A DNA stretch of 64,000 nucleotides from Ignavibacteria bacterium. GTDB lineage: Bacteria; Bacteroidota; Ignavibacteria; Kapaibacteriales; Kapaibacteriaceae. The DNA lies in assembly GCA_015709655.1 (NCBI GenBank), contig CP054181.1:1980207-2044206 (forward strand). The letters are read 5' to 3'. The position numbers and the translations under genes are program-made. Positions 35,946 through 43,416 of this stretch are shown here, piece by piece (position 1 is the stretch's first letter; each line of letters opens with the position of its first letter). The notes below the pieces were generated by a model. That model was given only the letters and a program-made list of their open reading frames with translations. It was not told the DNA's origin and did no database searches.

Positions 35946-36503
35946 TTACATCACTACGCGCAGCCTGCCCAGCAGTAACTGCTCACCAAAGCCCGACACG
36001 AACTGTCCCTTATTCCCCTCAATAAGGATGGTAATTTCTGCCGTTCGGGGCATCCCTGCAGCGGCAGGCAGTTCTTCGATAAGCAGGGTTGCAGTATTAA
36101 CGCTTCCATCGATACGGAAATCTTCAGGGCCATATCCCAGGTCCATTCGTATTGTTCCCTGACCCGTCTGAAGCCGGGTAGTGTACCCGTTGGCAACTAC
36201 CGAGTCCACCTGAATCGTGAAGCCCTTAATCAGGGTATCAGCAGCTGGGTTCGATTCAGCCATTGTGATGTTGATCCAGAACGACATGGTGGGGCCGGAT
36301 GTGTCAACCTTAATTGACGGAGTTCCAACGAGTGCGTACTGCAGCTCACCGGATGTAAAGCTCTGCTGAACATAGCTCGGTTCAACCCTTGGTGCGGCCG
36401 TCAGAGGCGTTTCGATACGTGTTGTGTTCACGTCGAGCGGCGATGTACAGGCAACCAGGGCTATTGCAATGCTTAGTATGAGAAGTGATAGAGTTGTGCG
36501 CAT
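35946..36503 (-). CDS. Putative lipoprotein downstream of ECF sigma operon (185 aa)
   Basis: Start chosen at ATG 36503, which gives a lipoprotein signal MRTTLSLLILSIAIALVACTS with a lipobox (LVAC) and modification Cys near residue 20. Upstream extension overlaps the neighbouring gene and is not protein-like. The rest is beta-rich (DTSGPTMSFWINITM, GKGFTIQV-type strands) with no recognised domain, perhaps a single Ig-like or ASH-like sandwich of about 140 residues. It lies 29 bp after the anti-sigma/barrel gene and is likely co-transcribed with it and the sigma factor. Its role may be structural in the envelope; unproven. Confidence 0.7.
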   Translation of the reverse strand: MRTTLSLLILSIAIALVACTSPLDVNTTRIETPLTAAPRVEPSYVQQSFTSGELQYALVGTPSIKVDTSGPTMSFWINITMAESNPAADTLIKGFTIQVDSVVANGYTTRLQTGQGTIRMDLGYGPEDFRIDGSVNTATLLIEELPAAAGMPRTAEITILIEGNKGQFVSGFGEQLLLGRLRVVM

Positions 36504-36532
36504 GATCTTAATAGAAATTATTATCATTATTA

Positions 36533-37726
36533 TTAAAAGCGGATGGCGAGTCCGTAGGTAAGACCAAATTTGGGTGACAGATACCACTGATTTTGGAATG
36601 AGTATGCCAGCGTTGCAGCTTCGGCGCCGAGTACAAACGTCAGGTTGCCGGCGGGTGAGTACGTAACACCGGCAGATGTCCGCCCAACCGGGCCTAGTTG
36701 TGAGCCTGCCAGGGTAACCTGGCCGTACGGAGCAAAACCGCTCTCGGACCATTGGGGACCGCTGTACCGGTATGTAGCACCCCACCACATCGTTGCGGGA
36801 TTCTGGTCGTACCGAATCAGCTGACCATTTCTGTTGCCATCAAAAACCATTGGAAATGTTTCGTTACCCATCTCGATACCGGCGCTGTGGGTTTGATTAA
36901 ACCGATACAGGAAGGCCAGACCGATATTAGTGTACCAATCCGAGGTGCCCTGCACCGCTGTTCCTGTCGAAGCTGACAGTGGGAAGCCACGAAGCTGAAC
37001 AACTGGTCCGGCCTGGAATGGCGATGTGTGGGGAAGCAGACTGCGTTGTTCAAAGGGCAGGGGCTCCGGCGAGCGTTGCATCGTTACGGTATAGGCCGAT
37101 GTCACCGGTATCACTCTGCTGTCCATAGACGGCTGTTCTTCACGATAAGCCTCATTATGATGTTGAATCGCACGTAATGCTTCACGCAGCCGATTGTTTT
37201 CGTCTTTGAGCTGTGCAATTGTCCGCAGCAGAGTATTATCGGGTGCCGTTACCGTACGAACAATGGTCTGTGTAACCGGAGCCGTTGGGGCAACTGAAAT
37301 CGGTGATTCCAGTGCCAGTGCACCGGTTTGAGCGGTTTGAATATTACGATAGGAATCGGCCATCGGTTCGTGTGTTGGCGTTGCTGGTTGCTGAATCCAA
37401 AAAGCTAAACCCGCAGCCATCAGTGCAGATGCAACAGGCAGACCCAGACGAGTAAGCCATTGTGCAAGCATACTGCCTCCGGCTGTGCCGGCAATAGAGC
37501 CTGCAAGTGGTGCCGTAAAACCCAGCCCCGTAAAAACTTTATTTGTCAGCGCTGCAGGTGGAACTAGCAAGGCGCGGTCTTCCTGGATTGCAAACCGCAT
37601 TGCCAGTTGTTCACGTAGGCTTGTACGCAAATCCGCATCGGCAGCCAGTCTGGCGTACAGCGAAGCTTCGGCTGCTGTGTCAAGCTCACCGTCGATAAGC
37701 TGGTTTATTAATTCAGAATAGTCCAT
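36533..37726 (-). CDS. Anti-sigma-like protein fused to an outer-membrane-barrel-like C-terminus (397 aa)
   Basis: Residues 1-50 (MDYSELINQLIDGELD... LYARLAADADLR) look like an anti-sigma N-terminus, an acidic helical pair without a Cys/His zinc site. A single membrane helix lies at about 93-111 (LGLPVASALMAAGLAFWI). A coiled coil follows at 165-195 (LLRTIAQLKDENNRLREALRAI). The C-terminal 170 residues are alternating beta strands with aromatic and Gly-rich turns (NIGLAFLYRFN, MWWGATYRYSG, KFGLTYGLAIRF) and end in Phe, as outer-membrane proteins do. The gene follows the ECF sigma gene by 27 bp, supporting an anti-sigma role. Similar sensor fusions are known in Bacteroidota. The barrel fold is inferred from strand pattern only. 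Confidence 0.65.
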   Translation of the reverse strand: MDYSELINQLIDGELDTAAEASLYARLAADADLRTSLREQLAMRFAIQEDRALLVPPAALTNKVFTGLGFTAPLAGSIAGTAGGSMLAQWLTRLGLPVASALMAAGLAFWIQQPATPTHEPMADSYRNIQTAQTGALALESPISVAPTAPVTQTIVRTVTAPDNTLLRTIAQLKDENNRLREALRAIQHHNEAYREEQPSMDSRVIPVTSAYTVTMQRSPEPLPFEQRSLLPHTSPFQAGPVVQLRGFPLSASTGTAVQGTSDWYTNIGLAFLYRFNQTHSAGIEMGNETFPMVFDGNRNGQLIRYDQNPATMWWGATYRYSGPQWSESGFAPYGQVTLAGSQLGPVGRTSAGVTYSPAGNLTFVLGAEAATLAYSFQNQWYLSPKFGLTYGLAIRF

Positions 37727-37753
37727 AGTACCCTCGATAAATGGATCTCACAG

Positions 37754-38314
37754 CTAATCGTGCTGAAATTCATCTAAGTATGGTTGTAAAATTTCTTTAA
37801 TACGTTGCCTGGCGCGGAAAACCCTGACCTTGGCGGTTTCCAGTTTTATTGTCAGCAGCCCGGAAATCTCCTGGTAGGTTAAGCCCTGGTATTCCCGGAG
37901 TACAAACGCTTCGCGCATATCGTCAGGCAACAGTTCCAAAGCCATGGCAATAAGCTGCATCATCTCATTGTAGTCCGCTTCACGGGAAAATCCGGGGTTA
38001 TACAGCTCCTCGTCAAATTCAAGATTCTGGGATGATGCTCGTTTTTTTTCGTTAAAGCACAGGTTCCGTGTAATCGTCAGCAAATACCCTTTTACATTGT
38101 CAAGTTGCTGATGTCTGCGAGCGCTCTGCAAGAAGTGCATGAACGTATCCTGGAAGATATCGTGGGCTTTTTCTCTATCGCCCATTAGTCGAATACAGTA
38201 GCTGTACACTGTGCCGGAATAGCGTGCATAGAGTTCGCCAAAGGCATCCTCGCTCTGGCCGGAGGCAAGGAGGCGGAAAAGCTCTACGTCGGTATATTCG
38301 CTGAACTGGCGCAT
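37754..38314 (-). CDS. ECF-type RNA polymerase sigma factor (186 aa)
   Basis: Start at ATG 38314 (MRQFSEYTDVELFRLL), since the extra 33 residues upstream overlap the divergent gene. Region 2 is visible at about 20-95: DAFGELYARYSGTVYSYC, GDREKAHDIFQDTFMHF and VKGYLLTITRNLCFNEKKR. Region 4, a helix-turn-helix, is at about 125-180 (LLPDDMREAFVLREYQGLTY, SGLLTIKLETAKVRVFRAR). No extra C-terminal domain. It would direct transcription of an envelope- or stress-related set, released by the next gene's product. It probably autoregulates the three-gene operon (sigma, anti-sigma/barrel, lipoprotein). Overlaps none of its neighbours; divergent from the YgjP-like gene by 21 bp. Confidence 0.93.
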   Translation of the reverse strand: MRQFSEYTDVELFRLLASGQSEDAFGELYARYSGTVYSYCIRLMGDREKAHDIFQDTFMHFLQSARRHQQLDNVKGYLLTITRNLCFNEKKRASSQNLEFDEELYNPGFSREADYNEMMQLIAMALELLPDDMREAFVLREYQGLTYQEISGLLTIKLETAKVRVFRARQRIKEILQPYLDEFQHD

Positions 38315-38335
38315 CACATTGTATAGTAACAATAA

Positions 38336-38950
38336 ATGGATCAAAAGGTTACCGATATCCCGTATTCGGTGGTTCGCAGTAAGCGTCGCACCCTGGCGGT
38401 CGAGATTCAGCATTCGGGAGCTGTAGTTGTGCGTGCTCCTCTCCGTGAACCTGAATCAGCTATCACATCGTTTATCCTGTCTCGGCAGCAGTGGATACAC
38501 AGCAAACTTGGCCAACTGCTTGCCGCCAGGAACACACTGCCCAAACTTACGCAGCCTGATGGCTTCTATCACCGTGGCTCTGAACAGGTATGGGAGGGGG
38601 CTTTGGCCATGCGCGACAGGTGGGAACGCAAGCAGTCACTACTGGTGTTTAATGAATTTCTTACCGATATTCTGCCCGGCCTAGGCGTGCATGCGCTAAG
38701 GTTTAAAAGGCTGGCAGTTCGCCGGATGCGCCGTCGCTGGGGTTCGTGCTCTGCTAACGGCACAGTTCTGCTGAACACCCTGCTAATACGAGTACCCGAC
38801 AGATGCTCTAAAGCCGTAATTGCCCATGAACTTGCCCATCTTGTTTATATGAATCATGGACGACAGTTTAAACACCTGGCATCGAGTTTATACCCGGATT
38901 ATGTTCAGGCAGATAAAGATTTGCAGGCTTGGGCTCTTGTACTGGAATAA
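38336..38950 (+). CDS. YgjP/DUF45-like M48-type zinc metallopeptidase (204 aa)
   Basis: Contains the family features in order: RSKRRTLAVEIQHSG at the start, RRRWGSCSANGTVLLN in the middle, then HELAHLVYMNHGRQF, the zinc-binding HExxH plus NHG-x2-F, and LYPDYVQADKDL. The protein has no signal peptide or membrane segment and is the usual length (about 200-240 aa). Substrate unknown; some members process DNA-damage or phosphohydrolase-type proteins. Followed at once by a decayed propeller-gene 3' end, so sequences downstream of its stop are probably rearranged. Confidence 0.9.
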   Translation: MDQKVTDIPYSVVRSKRRTLAVEIQHSGAVVVRAPLREPESAITSFILSRQQWIHSKLGQLLAARNTLPKLTQPDGFYHRGSEQVWEGALAMRDRWERKQSLLVFNEFLTDILPGLGVHALRFKRLAVRRMRRRWGSCSANGTVLLNTLLIRVPDRCSKAVIAHELAHLVYMNHGRQFKHLASSLYPDYVQADKDLQAWALVLE

Positions 38951-38982
38951 TGTGCTTCGAACGCTCTGTAACCAGAGAGGTT

Positions 38983-39245
38983 AGCTATCCCAACCCGGGC
39001 GGCAGCACAATAACGCTGCGTCTGCATAACACGGGGCTTCTGCAGGGCGAGGCAGAGGTACTAAAGATCATTGACATCATGGGTCGTACCCCGTTGCCGA
39101 CCTGCGTTCCCGCACACGCGGCCTGCCTGCATCGGAGAGCATCGACGTGCCGCTGCAATTGGGTGACCTCCCTTGTGGCATGTACCTGCTGGTTTCCGGC
39201 AGTGGAGGCGCCGTTACCACCCGGCCGCTGCAGATGCAGGAATAA
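38983..39245 (+). pseudogene. 3' remnant of a beta-propeller T9SS gene (third cassette copy)
   Basis: Homologous to the last 260 bp of the two propeller genes (42321-42578 and 45663-45923), coding YPNPGGSTITL and KIIDIMGRT, the T9SS tail. A 2-bp insertion (GTACCCCGTTG against GTACCGTTG, near 39090) breaks the frame, and no upstream part of the gene remains. The following 150 bp are nearly identical to the spacer after the first full propeller gene. So an older cassette was deleted, leaving only its end. Confidence 0.85.
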
Positions 39246-39334
39246 GATGTTTAAAGGAAAACACTATTCATGACATTGCCGGAGAATGGTAGTACTATTC
39301 TGTAACAGTGCCGTGTACCTGATTACACAACCCA

Positions 39335-39366
39335 TTTGCAATGTATAGCAGTGTGTTGTATGTTTG
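39335..39366 (+). promoter_or_regulatory. Promoter of cassette 1
   Basis: TTTG (39335-39338), 20-bp spacer and TATGTTTG (39359-39366) fit the Bacteroidota promoter pattern. The start codon is 33 bp downstream of the -7 box, after AAGGGGAG at about 39386. Confidence 0.6.
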
Positions 39367-39399
39367 GTGCAACAATACTTCATCAAGGGGAGAAACGGC

Positions 39400-40077
39400 A
39401 TGAAGCGCGTACTGCTTACGTTGTCATTCATTGGGATGCTGGCATGCATTATGCCGATCACAATACAAGCTCAATGCAACGGGCAAGACAGTTTAAACTG
39501 TCAGTTTCCATTGCCCGATTTTACATGTGACTATACCATCTGTGTTGATGGTACCGATTACGATATTACCATTGAGTATAACCGGCAACTCCCAACGCTG
39601 GGACCGATTCGTAATCCTTGCCCTTGGGCTCAATGCGACCGTGCACTTGACCAGGTATCGTGGATCAGACGTATTTGCGTACCACCGGCAATCCAGAATA
39701 TAGCGGCAGAGAAGATATACAACGGTATCATCAGAGCCACCAACCTGTGTACCGACACCTGCTTCGGAGCAACAATACCTGATTGCAGTATCCCCTCTAC
39801 CGGACCGTGCCCGTCACCTTCGGCAAGCATTGATGCCTACTGCCATATCATCGCCTTCCCGCGCTGTTACCGCTGGATAGCAGGTTGCATCGAGGTGTGC
39901 AACGAGGCTGCCTGTGAGCAGTACTGTTTTGCAGAATGGCGGTACTGCAACCAGGGTGGTAACTGCACACAGTGTTTTATTACTGTTTGTGACCACCATT
40001 CTTTTATTCAATGCCCTCATGAATGCTCTAAATTTAATTGTGATCTTCTCGGTATAACATCGTGTGTGCAGCAATGA
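39400..40077 (+). CDS. Secreted cysteine-rich protein, cassette copy 1 (225 aa)
   Basis: Start at ATG 39400, 8 bp after AAGGGGAG; the frame is open 12 codons further but without signal character. Signal peptide MKRVLLTLSFIGMLACIMP with cleavage near IQAQ. The mature protein (about 200 aa) carries about 25 cysteines (NLCTDTCFGATIPDC, CNEAACEQYCFAEWRYC, GGNCTQCFITVC) and few other features, so it is probably disulfide-rich and compact. No family recognised. It has no T9SS tail of its own. Its stop overlaps the next gene's start (ATGA), implying translational coupling with the propeller protein and a joint function, perhaps a complex. Confidence 0.85.
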   Translation: MKRVLLTLSFIGMLACIMPITIQAQCNGQDSLNCQFPLPDFTCDYTICVDGTDYDITIEYNRQLPTLGPIRNPCPWAQCDRALDQVSWIRRICVPPAIQNIAAEKIYNGIIRATNLCTDTCFGATIPDCSIPSTGPCPSPSASIDAYCHIIAFPRCYRWIAGCIEVCNEAACEQYCFAEWRYCNQGGNCTQCFITVCDHHSFIQCPHECSKFNCDLLGITSCVQQ

Positions 40078-42578
40078 GAGGTCTATACGTTACAGTTCTA
40101 GTTGGGAATATTCTGTTCTTTGCTGTTGTTGTTTTGCTGCTGAGTCCTGCACTGGGTTTCGGGCAACACGCCGAAGTTGTGTCGGTGCGGCACTGGATAA
40201 CCTCTATAGAGAGTGGCAACGGCAACACACCGGCAATTGCGTATGACGGGATAACCGGCCTGTGTATGACAGGTGAAGTTGGAGTTCTGCGTACAACGGA
40301 TATGTTCCGCACCTTCGATGCCGTATTCCCCCCGGAGGTAGCAGATTATTTTGCCGATGAGTACGGCTGCGCCAGTGTTCATCGGGGATATTTTATTGCC
40401 GGCGGTCGTACGAACTTGCATGATGCTTACAAGACTCTGGTCTCGTATGACGGCGGATTGCACTGGGAGCAGCATCCAACGTTAACGACGCAGGGATTTG
40501 TTCCCCGATCTCCATATCTGTTTCCGGACGGCAAGCATGGCCGGCTGGGCTGGAGCTTTACCCGGGATTCAGGCCGTACGTTTTTTGATGCACAATATGA
40601 CTTTCCACTCCATGAATTGGACATAGGAGACTATCATTACGCCGGCGATGGTCGTTTTTTATACAGGCACCGTAGCCAGAATCAGTGGTACGAACTCGAT
40701 TGGGATAGCAAGCGGTTTGTGCCAACCGATGTAGTGCCTGCCTCGATTTATGAAGTGTATCAAACATCCGACAGCACGGTTATAGGATTAGGCTCAAAGC
40801 TATATGTACAGAAAAATAACAGCCCGGAGTATCAGCGCCTTACCTTGGTCGATGAGGATGGTACCCCGGTAGAGAAATACTCACTATCAAAGGCATGTCA
40901 TCTTGATGGCGGGTCGCTGTTTCTTTTTGTGCATTTGAGCGGAATGTTTAACCGGAGTGCTGTCGTTGTCGGCGACAAGGCACAACTGCTGCCGGAAGAC
41001 TTTGCCGGAGCGGGTATGCTCTCGGTAGATGTTCCCCACTCATCACATCACAATACTGTTGCCCTTACGGCCTATGATCCGTACGACTCCCGAAACAATA
41101 AAGTGGTAGTCCTGAATGCCGAAACCCGGTCCGTTCGTGAGGTGCCGGTACGGTCACTCATCATGCCACGGTTTGATTTGCAAACTGACAGTTTGCTTCT
41201 GTATTTTGATAAAATGACAATAGCATCGGTAAATATCTTTACCGGTGAGACAGAGCTTCTTGGTACGATCAACGATTCTTATGACCGTACCGTTGCCATA
41301 CCGGTTGACAAAGGCGTGCTTGCCAATGACCGGTTAGTATTTACCGATTATACCGGAAATGTCTTTGAGCTTGACAGTGGTAACAGAAGCCTGCTTCTCC
41401 GGAAAAATCTTATCGGCAGAAACCTCGGCAATCATACGATATTTTCATCCATACGTATGGGTGCAAATTTCACCTGGTCCGACTCTGCAGACATTATTGT
41501 TGGTGGATCGGCACTGCACCGTGTCACTGCCGATGGGAGTATACGGCAGGAGCGTGCCGATTCCACCAGTGCGTGGGTGCGCACTTCGTGGGGCGATGAG
41601 CTTGCAGGCCACCACAGGCTGAGCATCCGCCGTGCCGGCAGCGATGACTATGAGCCTCTTCCGGTGCCATGGGATACGACAGCAATTATTGGCACCCTGG
41701 CGGAAAGCAATGGTGTTCTGGTGGCAGGCCTACGGGGAATGTACAGGGAAAAAAACTTAGAACCAGACAGTACTATGGCAGGGGGCTTATGGCTCTCTGC
41801 AGATCAGGGCGCCACGTGGAGGCAGAGCACACTGCCCGGTGACCCGCTGATGATTTTGTCAGTTAGCGTCCGCCCTGCTGACGGCACCCTGTGGGTAACG
41901 GCAGCCGATGTTACGGTACACATAGATACCGAGCCCGGAGCAGACGGTGTTGATCGCACAACGGCCGAGATGAGCAATCTTCGTTTGCTGTACACACGGG
42001 ATCAGGGCAACACCTGGCGGGAGGCAGCCTCCGCACCACGGAAGACCGGCTGGCGTGATAATATCAGTAATGCAACATTCTTCGGTGAGCAGACGGTAGC
42101 CTGGGCTGCATTCGACCAGGTACTGTGGTCGGACGATGCAGGGCAAACGTGGCGTGAAGTAACGGGTCTTCCCGCCGGCAAAACCGCTGTCTCACATGTG
42201 ATGTTCGACGCTCACGGCAACCTGTACATCAGCACCAATCAGGGGATCTACACGGTGGCGTCGCAGCCGTCGGGCGTGGAGGCCGCCGAAGACGGCGGAC
42301 GTATTTTCTGGGCTGAGAGTTATCCCAACCCGGGCGGCAGCACAATAACGCTGCGTCTGCATAACACGGGGCTTCTGCAGGGCGAGGCAGAGGTACTAAA
42401 GATTATTGACATCATGGGTCGTACCGTTGCCGACCTGCGTTCCCGCACACGCGGCCTGCCTGCATCGGAGAGTATCGATGTGCCGCTGCAATTGGGTGAC
42501 CTCCCTTGTGGCATGTACCTGCTGGTTTCCGGCAGTGGAGGCGCCGTTACCACCCGGCCGCTGCAGATGCAGGAATAA
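40074..42578 (+). CDS. Secreted Asp-box beta-propeller protein with T9SS tail, cassette copy 1 (834 aa)
   Basis: Start at the ATG overlapping the previous stop (40074); a GTG at 40062 in the same frame is an alternative. Signal peptide with FFAVVVLLLSPALGFGQ. Asp-box/BNR repeats (S-x-D-x-G-x-x-W) are visible: SYDGGLHWEQH, TRDSGRTFFD, SADQGATWRQS, TRDQGNTWREA, SDDAGQTWREV. This fits a multi-bladed propeller like the sortilin/sialidase group, without clear catalytic residues. The T9SS sorting domain has YPNPGGSTITL, a KIIDIMGRT strand, and the tail CGMYLLVSG...RPLQMQE. Probably binds or sits on surface glycans or proteins. Partner of the Cys-rich protein. Confidence 0.85.
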   Translation: MRGLYVTVLVGNILFFAVVVLLLSPALGFGQHAEVVSVRHWITSIESGNGNTPAIAYDGITGLCMTGEVGVLRTTDMFRTFDAVFPPEVADYFADEYGCASVHRGYFIAGGRTNLHDAYKTLVSYDGGLHWEQHPTLTTQGFVPRSPYLFPDGKHGRLGWSFTRDSGRTFFDAQYDFPLHELDIGDYHYAGDGRFLYRHRSQNQWYELDWDSKRFVPTDVVPASIYEVYQTSDSTVIGLGSKLYVQKNNSPEYQRLTLVDEDGTPVEKYSLSKACHLDGGSLFLFVHLSGMFNRSAVVVGDKAQLLPEDFAGAGMLSVDVPHSSHHNTVALTAYDPYDSRNNKVVVLNAETRSVREVPVRSLIMPRFDLQTDSLLLYFDKMTIASVNIFTGETELLGTINDSYDRTVAIPVDKGVLANDRLVFTDYTGNVFELDSGNRSLLLRKNLIGRNLGNHTIFSSIRMGANFTWSDSADIIVGGSALHRVTADGSIRQERADSTSAWVRTSWGDELAGHHRLSIRRAGSDDYEPLPVPWDTTAIIGTLAESNGVLVAGLRGMYREKNLEPDSTMAGGLWLSADQGATWRQSTLPGDPLMILSVSVRPADGTLWVTAADVTVHIDTEPGADGVDRTTAEMSNLRLLYTRDQGNTWREAASAPRKTGWRDNISNATFFGEQTVAWAAFDQVLWSDDAGQTWREVTGLPAGKTAVSHVMFDAHGNLYISTNQGIYTVASQPSGVEAAEDGGRIFWAESYPNPGGSTITLRLHNTGLLQGEAEVLKIIDIMGRTVADLRSRTRGLPASESIDVPLQLGDLPCGMYLLVSGSGGAVTTRPLQMQE

Positions 42579-42667
42579 GATGTTTAAAGGAAAACACTAT
42601 TCATGACATTGCCGGAGAATGGTAGGACTATTCTGTAACAGTGCCGTGTACCTGATTACACAACCCA

Positions 42668-42699
42668 TTTGCAATGTATAGCAGTGTGTTGTATGTTTG
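42668..42699 (+). promoter_or_regulatory. Promoter of cassette 2
   Basis: Same boxes as for cassette 1 (TTTG-N20-TATGTTTG) at a 3333-bp offset; the whole spacer is duplicated with one base difference in 155. Confidence 0.6.
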
Positions 42700-42732
42700 G
42701 TGCAACAATACTTCATCAAGGGGAGAAACGGC

Positions 42733-43416
42733 ATGAAGCGCGTACTGCTTACGTTGTCATTCATTGGGATGCTGGCATGCATTATGCCGATCACAATACA
42801 AGCTCAATGCAACGGGCAAGACAGTTTAAACTGTCAGTTTCCATTGCCCGATTTTACATGTGACTATACCATCTGTGTTGATGGTACCGATTACGATATT
42901 ACCATTGAGTATAACCGGCAACTGCCAACTCAAGGTCTGATTCGTAATCCTTGCAGATGGCCTCTATGCATCTATCCACTCGACCAGGTATCCTGGATCA
43001 GACGCATTTGCGTGCCACCGGCAATCCAGAACATAGCGGCAGAGAAGATATATAACGGTATCATCAGAGCCACCAACCTGTGCACCGACAACTGCTTCGG
43101 GGCAACAATACCGGACTGTAGTCTCGGCTCTGTCGGGCCGTGCCCGCTTGGGACGCCTCAAACAAGTATTGATGCGTACTGCCATATCATCGCCTTCCCG
43201 CGCTGTTACCGCTGGATAGCAGGCTGCATCGAGGTGTGCAACGAGGCTGCCTGTGAGCAGTACTGCTTTGCAGAGTGGCGGTACTGCAACCAGGGTGGTA
43301 ACTGCACGCAGTGTTTTATTACTGTTTGTGGACACCATGACTTTGTCCAGTGCCCGTTAGGATGCTTGCAGGCGAACTGTGAATTTCTAGGCATAGAATC
43401 GTGTGTACAGCCATGA
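42733..43416 (+). CDS. Secreted cysteine-rich protein, cassette copy 2 (227 aa)
   Basis: Identical to copy 1 over the signal peptide and the first 60 or so residues, then diverged in two patches (TQGLIRNPCRWPLCIYP and LGSVGPCPLGTPQTS), while keeping the cysteine pattern (CNEAACEQYCFAEWRYC). Near its end it also differs from copy 1 (ICGHHDFVQCPLGC-like against VCDHHSFIQCPHEC). The conserved cysteines and changing loops suggest a scaffold under diversifying selection or partner matching. ATGA overlap with the next gene. Family unknown. Confidence 0.85.
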   Translation: MKRVLLTLSFIGMLACIMPITIQAQCNGQDSLNCQFPLPDFTCDYTICVDGTDYDITIEYNRQLPTQGLIRNPCRWPLCIYPLDQVSWIRRICVPPAIQNIAAEKIYNGIIRATNLCTDNCFGATIPDCSLGSVGPCPLGTPQTSIDAYCHIIAFPRCYRWIAGCIEVCNEAACEQYCFAEWRYCNQGGNCTQCFITVCGHHDFVQCPLGCLQANCEFLGIESCVQP

